The notes under the pieces were generated by a model. The model was not told the DNA's origin. It ran no database searches and was given only the letters and a program-made list of their open reading frames with translations. This document shows positions 19,884 to 29,028 of a stretch of 64,000 nucleotides of DNA, one piece after another. The translations under genes were made by a program, and so were the position numbers. Source of the DNA: Pelagibacteraceae bacterium (GTDB lineage: Bacteria > Pseudomonadota > Alphaproteobacteria > HIMB59); NCBI GenBank assembly GCA_019651435.1, contig BOYI01000002.1, positions 1-64,000 on the forward strand. Reading direction: 5' to 3'. Within the stretch, counting starts at the first letter, position 1. Each line of letters starts with the position of its first letter.

Positions 19884-21094
19884 GCGATTTTCATCAAAAC
19901 GGAGTTATAGCAACACTTCATAATTTCAAAGAAAAAAGTCTAGATCAAATAGAGTCAGATTTATTGAAATTTTCCTCAAAAAATCCCATGACATTGATTT
20001 TACCCTCTCTTTATTCTGAACTCGAGAGGCCTGCTCTTACTTACATTGTGAATACTCTTAAAAAAATCAAATACATCAAAAATATTGTTATTGGATTAGA
20101 TCAAGCAACTAAAAGTGAATTTAAAAAAGCGAAAAAATTTTTTCAAGTTTTGCCACAAAATACGTATATTCTTTGGAATGATGGACCTCGTTTAAAAAAG
20201 ATTCATCAAAGTCTTCAACAATTAAACCTATCTCCTGAGGAAAAAGGTAAAGGAAGGAATATTTGGTATTGTATGGGTTTTGTTATTTCTCTTAATGAAG
20301 GTGGCGCTGTTGCTATGCATGACTGCGATATCGTTACCTATGATCGAACTCTACCAGCAAAACTCTTTTATCCCGTAGCCAATCCAAATTTTCATTTTGA
20401 CTTTTGCAAAGGTTACTACCCTAGAGTTGCCCAACAAAAAATGAATGGTCGAGTAACTCGATTGCTTGTTACTCCTTTATTAAAATCTCTTCAAAAAATC
20501 GTTGGTCACAATGAGTACCTTCTTTTTTTAGATTGTTTTAAATATCCGCTAGCTGGAGAATTCTCATTTAAATATGATCTACTCAGTGATATTCGAATTC
20601 CTCACGATTGGGGATTAGAAATAGGAATTCTCTCAGAAATGTACCGAAATTTTGCTAGCAATAGAATTTGTCAAGTCGATATAGCTGATACATATGAACA
20701 TAAACATCAAGAAGTGTCAAAAAATAATAGAAATAAAGGTTTATCAAAAATGACAATTGATATTTCTAAAGCTATTTTCAGAAAACTTGCAACCCAAGGT
20801 CATGTTTTCTCAAACGAAACTTTTCGTTCTTTAAAGGCAACCTACTACCGTATGGCCCTGGATATGATACAGATTTATAAAAGTGACGCTGAGATGAATG
20901 GATTAAAATTTGATGTACATAAAGAAGAGGAAATGGTTGAGCTATTCGCTCAAAATATCATTGAATCTGGTAAAATATACTTAGAGTCCCCTACTGCCTC
21001 ACCCAATATGCCTACTTGGAGAAGAATAGAAAGCGCGGCGCCGAGTATTTTAAAAGATTTAAATTCCAGCGTTCTGGCTGACTTACAAGATTAA
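19880..21094 (+). CDS. gpgS: Glucosyl-3-phosphoglycerate synthase (GT81-like)
   Basis: Intact, 404 residues, cytoplasmic. Transfers glucose from an NDP-glucose to 3-phosphoglycerate. MTLILPSLYSELERPAL near residue 36, VIGLDQATKSEF near 90, and GGAVAMHDCDIVTYDR near 151-166 with the D-x-D metal motif (DCD) match the GpgS family; GEFSFKYDLLSDIRIPHDWG holds the acceptor-side residues. Marine picocyanobacteria use this enzyme to make glucosylglycerate, especially when nitrogen is short. Last gene of the run; its stop overlaps that of the convergent rmlA by 4 bases. Confidence 0.9.
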   Translation: MSDFHQNGVIATLHNFKEKSLDQIESDLLKFSSKNPMTLILPSLYSELERPALTYIVNTLKKIKYIKNIVIGLDQATKSEFKKAKKFFQVLPQNTYILWNDGPRLKKIHQSLQQLNLSPEEKGKGRNIWYCMGFVISLNEGGAVAMHDCDIVTYDRTLPAKLFYPVANPNFHFDFCKGYYPRVAQQKMNGRVTRLLVTPLLKSLQKIVGHNEYLLFLDCFKYPLAGEFSFKYDLLSDIRIPHDWGLEIGILSEMYRNFASNRICQVDIADTYEHKHQEVSKNNRNKGLSKMTIDISKAIFRKLATQGHVFSNETFRSLKATYYRMALDMIQIYKSDAEMNGLKFDVHKEEEMVELFAQNIIESGKIYLESPTASPNMPTWRRIESAAPSILKDLNSSVLADLQD

Positions 21095-21966
21095 TTTACC
21101 TCACCTAAGTAAACATCTTTAATGTATTGTCCATAGTCTGATTTGCTAAATTTTTGAGCAATTTTTAAAAGCCCTTCTTTATCAATAAATCCTTTTTCAT
21201 AAGAAGCAATTTCATAAGATCCCATTTTAATTTTATTATCCATTTCATAGTTTTTTACTTTTTGAGCCGCTTCAAGCAAAGCATCTGCATTTCCTGTATC
21301 ATGCCATATAATAGTTTCATCAAGTCTTTGAAGGGCTAGTTTATTTTGAGATAAATAAATTTGAATTAAGTCAGTAATTTCTAATTCTCCCCTATCTGAA
21401 GGTTTAAGTGTTTTGGCGTATTCACAAGCATTAGAGTCAAAAAAATACATTCCAGGAATTATTAAATTACTTTTTGGCTTTAAAGGTTTTTCTTCTATCC
21501 CAATAATGTTTTCATTGTTATCTAATTCAATAACTCCAAATTTTTCTGGATCAGGAACCTGGAACACTACCCCAATTTTTCATCTTGTTGAGTGCTTGTT
21601 CAGCGTATGAAAAATAATTTTTCCTAAAAATATATTATCGCTCAATGCTAAAACTGAAGAGGATCCATTTAGATAATCTTCTGCAATAAAATAAGCATCA
21701 GAAATTCCTCTTTGAACTTTTTGTATTTTATAAGAAAAATTTAAACCAACCTCTTCTCCAGACCCAAAAGTTTTTTGAAAAATTGGTAGATCATCTTCTT
21801 GGACAATAAAAAGAATTTCTCTAATGCCAATACGCACTAAAGTCTCCAGGGGATAATAAATCATTGGCTTATCATAAAGAGGCAATAGAGGTTTAGACGC
21901 AGGCAGAGTTGCTGGCATTAATCTTGTGCCCTTACCAGCGGCAAGAATGATACCCTTAGTTTTCAT
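21091..21966 (-). CDS. rmlA: Glucose-1-phosphate nucleotidylyltransferase (RmlA-like), one frameshift
   Basis: Makes dTDP- (or UDP-) glucose from glucose-1-phosphate. The N-terminal loop GIILAAGKGTRLMPATLP, with the Lys at SKPLLPLYDKPMIYYP and ALSDNIFLG, is typical of RmlA, not of GalU. The second half (VPDPEKFGVIEL, RGELEITDL, WHDTGNADALLEA) belongs to the same enzyme after a single break near 21575. Joined length about 292. It faces gpgS end to end, and no rmlBCD are near. I infer that it may supply the sugar nucleotide for glucosylglycerate. ATGA overlap couples it to the CBS protein upstream. Confidence 0.9.
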
Positions 21967-22454
21967 ATCCAGCCAAATGAATTAACTAGAAATACTATCG
22001 GAATAATCATGCATATAAATGTAATTAAAATTATATTAAGTTTTGTGCTATCTCTAACAGAGCTTATGAGGTCTCTATGAGAAATAAAATTTATTAATCT
22101 ATTTTGATCATCTACTACTGGTAGGTGCCTTATGTTATTTTCACCCATAATTTTTATTGCAATTTCTGAGGAAGTTTTTAAGTCTACGGTTATAATTTCT
22201 GATGTCATAATATCTGATGCTGTGACTAAATCAGGATCTCTTCCATCTTTGACACATTTTCTAACTATGTCTCTTTCCGAAACGACACCAAGTAATATTT
22301 TTTGTTCATTTAGTATAGGAACAGCTCCTATATTTTTTAAATCCATACTATCTGCAATTTCACTTACTATAGACTCTGGTCCAAAAAATATATATTCATC
22401 ATTAAACTTAATTTTTTTAATGTCCTTAATGCTTGGCATTAATTTATTATACAA
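21963..22454 (-). CDS. Two-CBS-domain protein with C-terminal membrane anchor
   Basis: Intact, 163 residues. Two CBS motifs are visible: residues about 20-75 (IGAVPILNEQKILLGVVSER, then DIVRK) and 80-138 (DIMTSEIITV and NIRHLPVVDD with LINFISHRDL). CBS pairs bind adenosyl ligands such as AMP or ATP and report energy state. After them, LNIILITFICMIIPIVFLVN is a single membrane helix, unusual for small CBS proteins. It overlaps the rmlA start (ATGA), so it may regulate or localise sugar-nucleotide synthesis; this is inference. Confidence 0.85.
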   Translation of the reverse strand: MYNKLMPSIKDIKKIKFNDEYIFFGPESIVSEIADSMDLKNIGAVPILNEQKILLGVVSERDIVRKCVKDGRDPDLVTASDIMTSEIITVDLKTSSEIAIKIMGENNIRHLPVVDDQNRLINFISHRDLISSVRDSTKLNIILITFICMIIPIVFLVNSFGWI

Positions 22455-22543
22455 GCACAGGAGGATTTAAATAAATTAAGCGTATTGTAGCACTTTTAGG
22501 TCTTCAAAAACTTTAATTTTTCAATTATTGTTTCAAAAATAAC

Positions 22544-23539
22544 ATGTTTAGATTTTTTAACTCAAGAAAATGGTTTCTATGGGCATGGGCAGGGTCAGCT
22601 GCCATATTAGGCAGTCTTTGGGTGCAAGTAGAAATCGATGTCAGGATCAATGAGTGGTTTGGTACTTTCTATGATATGATTCAAAAGGCTCTTGCTGAGC
22701 CAAATTCAATTACAATTGAAGAATATTGGGCGGGCTTACTATCATTCATAACACTTGCAGGTATATATGTAGCTATTGCAGTTTTGGTGAGTTTTTTCAC
22801 AGCACATTTCTTGTTTAGATGGAGAACTGCTATGGTTGAGTGGTATCACAGTGTTTACAACTATGCCCGTACAATCGAAGGTGCTGCTCAAAGAGTTCAA
22901 GAGGACACCATTAAGTTTGGTAGAATTATGGAGGGTCTTGGTACAAGCTTAATTGAGTCAGTAATGATAATTGTACAATTCCTTCCAATCTTATTAGGAC
23001 TTAGTGCTGGTATTCCAATATTCTTTTTTGGTGATTGGGAGTATGGTTTAGTTGTTGGTGCATTAATTTGGTCAGTTGGTGGAACAATTTTTTTAATACT
23101 GCTTGGAATAATTCTCAGACTTGTTGGTGTAGAGTACGATTTACAAAAACAAGAAGCAGCTTATAGAAAAGTTTTAGTTATTGCTGAGGATGATGAAACT
23201 GTACGTCCAAAAACAATAGAAGAATTATTTGATGATGTAAGAAAAATTCATTTTCTATCATATATAAGATACTTGTACTTCAATATAGGAAGAATTGCTT
23301 ATTTGCAGGCAAATGTTTTAAGTGCTTATGTATTTTTAGCTCCTGCAATCGTTGCAGGTGTTATCACCTTGGGTGTTATGCAGCAAATTATTCGTGCCTT
23401 TGGTAGAGTTGAGGGATCAATGCAGTACTTGTTAAAGTCATGGCCAACTATTATAGAACTTGCAAGTGTTTACAAAAGATTAAGAGAGTTTGAGAGGAAA
23501 CTGAAAATTACGACAGATACTGCCAGGGCGCCTGAATAA
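22544..23539 (+). CDS. SbmA/BacA-like peptide transporter
   Basis: Intact, 331 residues, shorter than E. coli SbmA (about 406). ABC-transporter-like membrane domain without ATPase: VRINEWFGTFYDMIQKAL, HFLFRWRTAMVEWYHS, IEGAAQRVQEDTIKFGR and GRVEGSMQYLLKSWPTI are the family's marker stretches. It imports peptides and modified peptides using the proton gradient; the alphaproteobacterial BacA also affects very-long-chain fatty acids. Start at the ATG at 22544, after an 89-base divergent gap. Natural substrate in this organism is unknown. Confidence 0.9.
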   Translation: MFRFFNSRKWFLWAWAGSAAILGSLWVQVEIDVRINEWFGTFYDMIQKALAEPNSITIEEYWAGLLSFITLAGIYVAIAVLVSFFTAHFLFRWRTAMVEWYHSVYNYARTIEGAAQRVQEDTIKFGRIMEGLGTSLIESVMIIVQFLPILLGLSAGIPIFFFGDWEYGLVVGALIWSVGGTIFLILLGIILRLVGVEYDLQKQEAAYRKVLVIAEDDETVRPKTIEELFDDVRKIHFLSYIRYLYFNIGRIAYLQANVLSAYVFLAPAIVAGVITLGVMQQIIRAFGRVEGSMQYLLKSWPTIIELASVYKRLREFERKLKITTDTARAPE

Positions 23540-23551
23540 AAATCTTAGACA

Positions 23552-23647
23552 TTACATAAACTGCATTATTGCAATAACTAAAATAACTACCCAAACCCAT
23601 TTATTTTTGCTTTCGTAGTTCTCGCCATTATTATTTGCATCAGCCAT
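23552..23647 (-). CDS. 31-aa single-pass membrane miniprotein
   Basis: ATG at 23647 to TAA at 23552-23554: a polar N-terminus MADANNNGENYESKNK, then WVWVVILVIAIMQFM, one short membrane helix. It lies tail to tail with the SbmA-like gene. No clear ribosome site, so the call rests on the clean layout only. Function unknown. Confidence 0.4.
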   Translation of the reverse strand: MADANNNGENYESKNKWVWVVILVIAIMQFM

Positions 23648-23674
23648 GACTCTAAATAATACAAAATTTAAAAA

Positions 23675-24093
23675 TCAATTAGGGCTTTTTGAAAAACGAG
23701 TTCTAGAAATTTCTTCATAATTTTTAAAAAGTTTTTGTGCTAATAAATTACTTTTTTTTTCTACACCTCTAATACCAAATCGAGTTTCTTTCTTAGAAAT
23801 TGGATCAATTTTATTTACCAAAGCACGCGACCAATTTTCCTAAAATCTGGCAATACGAACAAAACATCAAGCTCAATTATTTTGATAATAAGTTTCGTTT
23901 ATTTTTGCAACAATAATGCCCATGAATTTGTCAGCTTTTGCTGCAAAAGCAAAAAATCTTCCTGAAAAATATTGTTCCAAAACATATCAAAATTAATATT
24001 TTCATATTGGAAATTATGAGAGGGAAGCGATTGTTCGATTATATTTTTCCAGCTTTTTATGTGGATTTGTTTTGGTTTTTCAATAGAAAACAT
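23675..24093 (-). CDS. GNAT-like acetyltransferase, frameshifted
   Basis: Start at ATG 24093 (MFSIEKPKQIHIKSWKN). Breaks near 23960 and 23850 must be repaired; then FFAFAAKADKFMGIIVAKI, a beta-bulge typical of GNAT strand 4, LDVLFVLPDFRKIG, the acetyl-CoA-binding loop region, and a C-terminal helix ending FSKSPN can be read. About 140 residues. By family it moves an acetyl group from acetyl-CoA to an amine; the substrate cannot be told. It is divergent from cysE, another acetyl-CoA user. Confidence 0.55.
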
Positions 24094-24190
24094 GAAATTT
24101 AATATTATCAATTCTAAGATGACACTAAAAGTATTTAATATTGAGTATCTTTGATCTTAACGATATAGTCCCCACTTCTCTATAAAAGAC

Positions 24191-24786
24191 ATGCTTGAAC
24201 AGCTGCAAAAGTATTTTGAGCTTTCAATCCTCAAATCTCGTGACCCTGCAGCTACGTCTTTGTTTGTGCTACTAACATACCCAGGTGTAAAAGCAGTTTT
24301 TCATCGAATTGCTAATTTTATTTGGGGTTTAAATTTAAAGATTCCTGCCAGGGATTTTCACAATTATCTAGGATTTTTAACTGGAATTGAAATTCATCCA
24401 GCTGCCAAAATTGGTAAAAAATTTATTTATTGATCATGGTATGGGTGTTGTTATTGGTGAAACAGCTCAAATAGGAGACAATGTAACATTATTCTCATGG
24501 AGTAACCTTAGGCGGCGGTCGCTCGCAATTAAATCATCAGAACAAGTAGGCATCAAAAGACATCCAACACTTGAAAACGATGTGATCGTTGGTTCGCGCA
24601 AATATTGGGACCTTTGTTATTGTAAAAGATTGTGCTCGCATTGGATCTAATGCTGTCGTTACAAAAGCATGCCTAAAGGTGGAATTATGGTGGGTATCCC
24701 TGCTAAAAATATTAAAATTGGGAATAAAAAACCCTTGATGCAAGTTTTGCACCTTACGCGGTTACTAAAAATAAAATTTGTATTAA
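24191..24786 (+). CDS. cysE: Serine O-acetyltransferase CysE, frameshifted
   Basis: Makes O-acetylserine for cysteine synthesis. The N-terminal helices include [19 protein letters not shown] and [11 protein letters not shown]; the hexapeptide left-handed beta-helix follows: [32 protein letters not shown] with the catalytic His, and [14 protein letters not shown]. There are breaks near 24420, 24500 (a garbled GVTLGG), 24600 and 24660. The end is inferred as a TAA at 24784-24786 that overlaps the ATG of the next gene; about 200 residues, the short CysE class. Next to a YeeE-type sulfur importer, which supports a sulfur-assimilation role. Confidence 0.88.
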
Positions 24787-25217
24787 TGAACATAGTAAAT
24801 TTTACACCAATAGAGCTCCTTCTTGGTGGTCTAATCATTGATTAGCTGTGGCACTATATTTAATGAGAGGTAATATTTTGGCATTAGCGAAATCTATTTT
24901 AATGTGATATCTGCCAATAAAAACGGATTGAGACTTTTATTTGTAATTGGTTTGATGGGGTCCGGTTATTTTGAGTTTTTTTTTTCTTATAAAGATTTAG
25001 GCTTTGAAATGGTAAATGCCAATCCAATTATTATCATTTTAGTGGCTTACTGTTGGGTATGGGGCACAGTTGGGTTTAGGTGTACTTTTTGGACATGGTA
25101 TCTGTGGAGTTGGAAGACTCCTCAATTAGATCAATCATAGGTACTAGTGTTTTTGTTGGCCCCCAGGAGTCTTGACTGTACTTTTAACCAGAATTTTTGG
25201 GATGGGTGGTGCTGTAA
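24786..25217 (+). CDS. YeeE/YedE sulfur-transport protein, first half, frameshifted
   Basis: Start at ATG 24786: [17 protein letters not shown], then AVALYLMRGNILALA, matching the first helices of the YeeE/YedE (sulfur transport) family. Later, VNANPIIIILVAYLLG and, after restoring single bases, a GAQLGLGCTFGHGICG motif, which carries the conserved Cys that passes thiosulfate in YeeE. Breaks lie near 24838, 24895, 25050 and 25115. The stop TAA at 25215-25217 overlaps the next ATG. About 145 residues: one of the two-gene split type, working as a pair with the next gene. Confidence 0.75.
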
Positions 25218-25642
25218 TGATGAAGAATGTTTTAATTTCCTTTGACAAGCGGTAAAATTTTTTTGGAATTGGATTAGTGATTGCTGGGGGAAAAAACCCC
25301 CTAAAGTCATGGGTTTTTTAAAAGTTTTTGGAAAAATGGGATCCATCACTAATGTTTGTGATGGGGGGGGGCTATAATCGTGGTATCCCAAAATTTTTAA
25401 TTTTAGGTAAGAAAATGTCAGCTCCATTGTTTAATAAAGAGGAAAAGGGTTTTAGCCCAACAGTTAAAAAAGAATATTAATAGCCCCTTTGATTATAGGT
25501 TTTATCGATGTTTTGGGTGGATGGGCCCCTTGTGGGGGTTTTTTCCCTGGTCCTGCGATTTCTGCTTTAACTCAAGTTGACGGGGAAAAATTTTTTTTTT
25601 TTTTCATCGCCATGTCTATTTGGGAAAGTTAGTAAAAAATAA
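25217..25642 (+). CDS. YeeE/YedE (DUF6691-like) sulfur-transport protein, second half, frameshifted
   Basis: MMKNVLISF at 25217, then FFGIGLVIAG and NPLKVMGFLKVFG (after repair), MGGA-like GGG, and finally PLIIG, WAPCGGF and GPAISALTQVD. This is the partner half of split YeeE/YedE transporters, with the second conserved Cys in a GFCPGPA-like position. Damage is heavy, with G runs expanded. End approximate. Joined to the first half by a TAATG overlap and following cysE, it likely brings thiosulfate or a related sulfur species into the cell. Confidence 0.68.
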
Positions 25643-25774
25643 TTTAATTTAAATATTTCAATAAATATCTTTTTTGGTTTTTATCTTAGCAACTTGACCT
25701 TTTTTTAAATTTTTCCCCCCTTTACACTCTAGGGGGTGAGGGGGTAAGATTTATATCCAATATTAATTAAAACT

Positions 25775-26792
25775 ATGAGTGATGTAAAAAAAAAATACAA
25801 AAAATTTTTATAAAATTTTTGGGGAAGGGGGCCCCGGGGGCAGTTTTTTTGAAATTGTAAAAAAAGGCATATCTAAAAAATGAACTCTTTGAAAAAAATA
25901 ATCATGTCCTAGGGGTTTAAAAAATATTAATTTAAAAATCTACCCAAAATCTATCCCAAATGATAATGGGGCTTTCAGGTTCGGGGAAAAACAACCTTTT
26001 TAGACATATAAACAGACTTATTGAACCTACCTTTTGGGTGATCACCGTCGACGGTGAAGATGTTTTAAAAATGAGTGAATTGGAAAAGGAATTTTAGAAG
26101 GTCTAAAAAATGCAATGGTGGCCAAAAATTTGGCCCGCTTCCTCATAAAAAACCGTTTTTTCAAAATACAGTTTTTTGGGCTTCATATACAGAATCGCAA
26201 CCCTGAGGAAGCAAAAAAAATTTCACTTCGTTGGGTCAACGTGTAAGGGCCCATCTGGCTATGAAGATAAATATCCGCAGCATTTGTCTGGAGGAATGCA
26301 ACAACGTGTGGGGCTTGCAGGGGATTAAAAAATGATGGGATATTCTTTTCATGGATGAAGCATTTAGCGCTCTTGATCCCCCTAATTCGAAAAGATATGC
26401 AAGATATCTTACTTGAACTACAAGCGGAGCTTTATAAAACAGTTATTTTCATTACTCATGATTTGATGAGGCATTAAAAATTGGTGGGTCGTATCGCTAT
26501 TTTGAAAGATGGTATTATGGATCAAGAAGGCATCCCAGCGAAATTTTCTCCCCCCACAAACCAATATTAAAGATTTTGTTGAAGATTTTAATCGAGGCGG
26601 TTATTAAAAGCAAAGCATATTATGTCTGAAATTAATGGACAAGATATTAGTAAGCTATGAATAACAAGATGATTTTAGACAGATTTATTGATAAGGAAGC
26701 TGGGAAACCGAAAATTTGTTAATTCAAGACAAAAAAAAAAAAACGTTGGAATCATAAGTTCAAAAAGATTATCTGAAATCTTAAAGAGATAG
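25775..26792 (+). CDS. proV: Glycine betaine/onium ABC transporter ATPase ProV, frameshifted
   Basis: ATPase of a ProVWX/OpuA-type importer. From ATG 25775 (MSDVKK): Walker A GLSGSGKT at about 25980, IEPTFG, the LSGGMQQRVGLA signature at about 26285, and Walker B ILFMDEAFSALDPL at about 26345. ITHDFDEALKIGGRIAIL and KDFVEDFNRG follow, then a CBS-like tail ending SSKRLSEILKR at 26792, as in ProV, where the CBS domains sense ionic strength. At least ten single-base breaks. The 3' 430 bases occur again at 28327-28776 in diverged form. proX and proW lie further downstream. Confidence 0.87.
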
Positions 26793-26816
26793 TTTTAAAA
26801 AAATCAAATTTTATCA

Positions 26817-27127
26817 ATGGCCATTGAGAAAGGGGGCGGGTCAATTAAAAATATAAACCCCTCTGATACTTCCGACATAATCGATGAATATACATCCTGC
26901 ACCGCGATCAATTTGAAATAGCAGTTCAATCTGAAACTGGGGCTCAAAAAGAATGGCAGCAAGTTGGTATTGAAAAAAAAATCCCAAATTCTTCTAAAAT
27001 TGGGGATGAAATTATCTCCCGATCAAAAATTGGGTTACTTTCGGGGGAAGGAAAAACCCATCTCAAGGGGAAATTTTAAAATCAATGGCTGGACAATATT
27101 TTCATACTTTCGGTAATATTTATTTCA
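26817..27127 (+). pseudogene. Truncated aldehyde dehydrogenase, N-terminal fragment
   Basis: After repair of single bases the plus strand reads INPSDTSDIIDEYTSCTA, FEIAVQS, TGAQKEWQQVGIEK, KIGDEIISRSK and GEILKSMAGQ. This is the first 100 or so residues of an aldehyde dehydrogenase (normal length about 490). The frame cannot be followed past about 27125, where the convergent dioxygenase gene ends, so the catalytic Cys domain is absent. It is either a real truncation or an assembly junction. If the full gene exists elsewhere, a betaine- or trimethylaminobutyraldehyde dehydrogenase would suit the neighbours. Confidence 0.6.
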
Positions 27128-28236
27128 CTAGGGAAAAATCAATATTTTAAAAAAATTTTGACGGGATTCATTTCTCTCGATCAAATTAAAACCGAAGGTC
27201 CCATTACCAGAATTCATATCAATCTTTTCTTCCATGAGGACCCTGCGATTATTAAAAAAAAAAATTTCCCACCCATTTTAAAATTTAGACAAAATTGATT
27301 AGAGTGTAAAAACCTTCCAAAAAGTCGTGTGCATCATAAAAATTTATCCATCACCCGGGGGGCGTCCTTTTCGCCCTCGTTGCAATGCTATAGCGAATAT
27401 CCTTAAATTTCCGTTTTGATCTATGAAATCTCTGGGCATGAAAAACCTTTTTTTTTTTGAGTATAATCTTGATCGATAAATTTGACAGGGGCTTTAGTTA
27501 AAACTTTATAAGCATTTGGGGAGTTATCTTTCATATATTTTGCAACTGCAAAACCATCTGATGCAAAAGACTCTCCCCCATTGGCTGAATTAATTAAACA
27601 ATGGAGAAATTGATATCCGGGTGGTGATTCAAAGTAAGGAGATCTGTGTGATTTCTTAGGCCTAATGCAGTGTAAGCAGAGGTATTAGGTTTGGCGAGAC
27701 TAATAACATCAAAAGGCGTTTTAAAAAATGTTTCTCGAGTATGACTTATTCTTCTAAGTAACGGGAAGGCAGACTCTTTTTCAGTGGGGCAGTTTTTTAC
27801 AATTGCAATACCTTTTATATAAAGTAGGTCTAACCATTTTTTAAACCCTCATCAGAGTCCATAATCTCTTGAAATTCAATTTTAATTGCATTGATTTCTA
27901 ATTTTGATCCCAGAGCTCATAAGGAGAGAGATACTTTTTGTTACTGCTTAAGGTGTAGCATTTTTCTCTAAGCCACTCATAGGAGTATTTACTTTGATGC
28001 CCCTCATGATTCCAAGTTACGGTTAAAATTTTATTTACTTGATCAAGTGCATAATTATTTGGATGAAAATGGTCGGGTAGATCTAATAAGTTAAACATTC
28101 GATGATTTGTATTGGTATCTTTTGCGGTTGAGCAGTTATCTCTCAACCAAAGAAAATTGTAATGAGATTTAACATTATCACTCCAAATCACTCGAAATGA
28201 TTTTTCAAGTCTTTCAATGGACGTAATTTCTGCCAT
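27128..28236 (-). CDS. Gamma-butyrobetaine/trimethyllysine dioxygenase-like enzyme 1, frameshifted
   Basis: Fe(II)/2-oxoglutarate dioxygenase of the BBOX/TMLH group. The N-terminal domain (from ATG 28236) has FLWLRDNCSTAKDTNTNHR, with the Cys/His zinc site typical of the family, and YSYEWLREKCY. After a break near 27895 come GIAIVKNCPTE, the iron ligands HTDLPYFE and GYQFLHCLINSANGG. Close to the end FNNRRVLHGR holds the last His and the oxoglutarate Arg. Breaks near 27845, 27640, 27460, 27350 and 27225. Length about 369, as expected. By family it hydroxylates gamma-butyrobetaine to carnitine or a close analogue. Confidence 0.85.
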
Positions 28237-28326
28237 TTAGATAAAATTTTAAAATATTTTAAACATATAATTTTATTTTTAACTTGAAAATCATATTTAA
28301 CAATGTTTTTTATAAGAAAGGGGAAA

Positions 28327-28776
28327 ATTTTAGCGCTTTTGATCCACTAATTGAAAAATTGAAATATTTTTATTTTGAACTACAAGGGAGCCATAAAACA
28401 GTTTTTTTTCATTACTAAAGGATTTGGGATGAGGTTTTAAAAGTTTGGGGATCATCGCTATTTTGAAAGATGGTATTATGGATCCAAAAAGGCATCCCCG
28501 CTGAAATTCTTCCCCACCCCACAAACGCAATATGTCAAAGATTTTGTTGAAGATGTTAATCGAGCGCGGTTAAATTTAAAACAAAGTTTTTATGTCTTTA
28601 AATTAAGGACAAGATATTAGTAATGCTATGCCAATCAACCCAAAATGATTTTATTGACAGATTTATTGATAAAAAAAATTCTGAAAAACCAAATTGTATA
28701 ATAGTAAAAATAAGGGAAGATAAAAAAAGTTGGATATTTATCTTCAACTCGGCTAGCTGAGGTACTTAAAAGATAA
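28327..28776 (+). pseudogene. Second, 5'-truncated proV copy
   Basis: Matches the 3' part of the first proV (26362-26792) in order: TTTAGCGCT, the ILKDGIMD region, KDFVEDVN, DRFID and a final LKR stop. It differs from it at many bases and several residues: the tail reads SSTRLAEVLKR after repair, against SSKRLSEILKR. The Walker A and signature parts are missing, since the segment to its left is the dioxygenase gene. It is followed 250 bases later by proX, the gene that normally follows proV, so this fragment may be the true 3' end of the operon's proV. Confidence 0.7.
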
Positions 28777-29028
28777 TTAAGAAAAAAATCTGTTTCATTT
28801 AATTCATTATAAGTAGATACACATTTGTCACACAACAAAAGATTGTTTTATGCATATTGGTCTCAATTTTCTTAAATTACCCTATAATTTTAGCTTATTT
28901 GATAAATTTTATTAACTTTTTTCCCCTTTTATTAGCTCGAATATCATCGAAATGTCGAAAAATTAAAACTGTAAATGCTTACTAAGAATGTTAAGTGTAG
29001 CGCAAAAAAATGTAATCGGAGGAAGTAT

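Noticed and set aside
22132-22470. Plus-strand 112-aa frame opposite the CBS gene
   Set aside because: The minus strand has two clear CBS motifs; the plus frame is a complementary-strand artefact.
25140-25430. Minus-strand 98-aa frame at the YeeE genes
   Set aside because: The plus strand carries conserved YeeE motifs; the frame arises from inflated G/C runs.
28635-28838. Minus-strand 67-aa frame near 28.7 kb
   Set aside because: It lies opposite the proV 3' fragment, and the plus strand has homology to the first copy.
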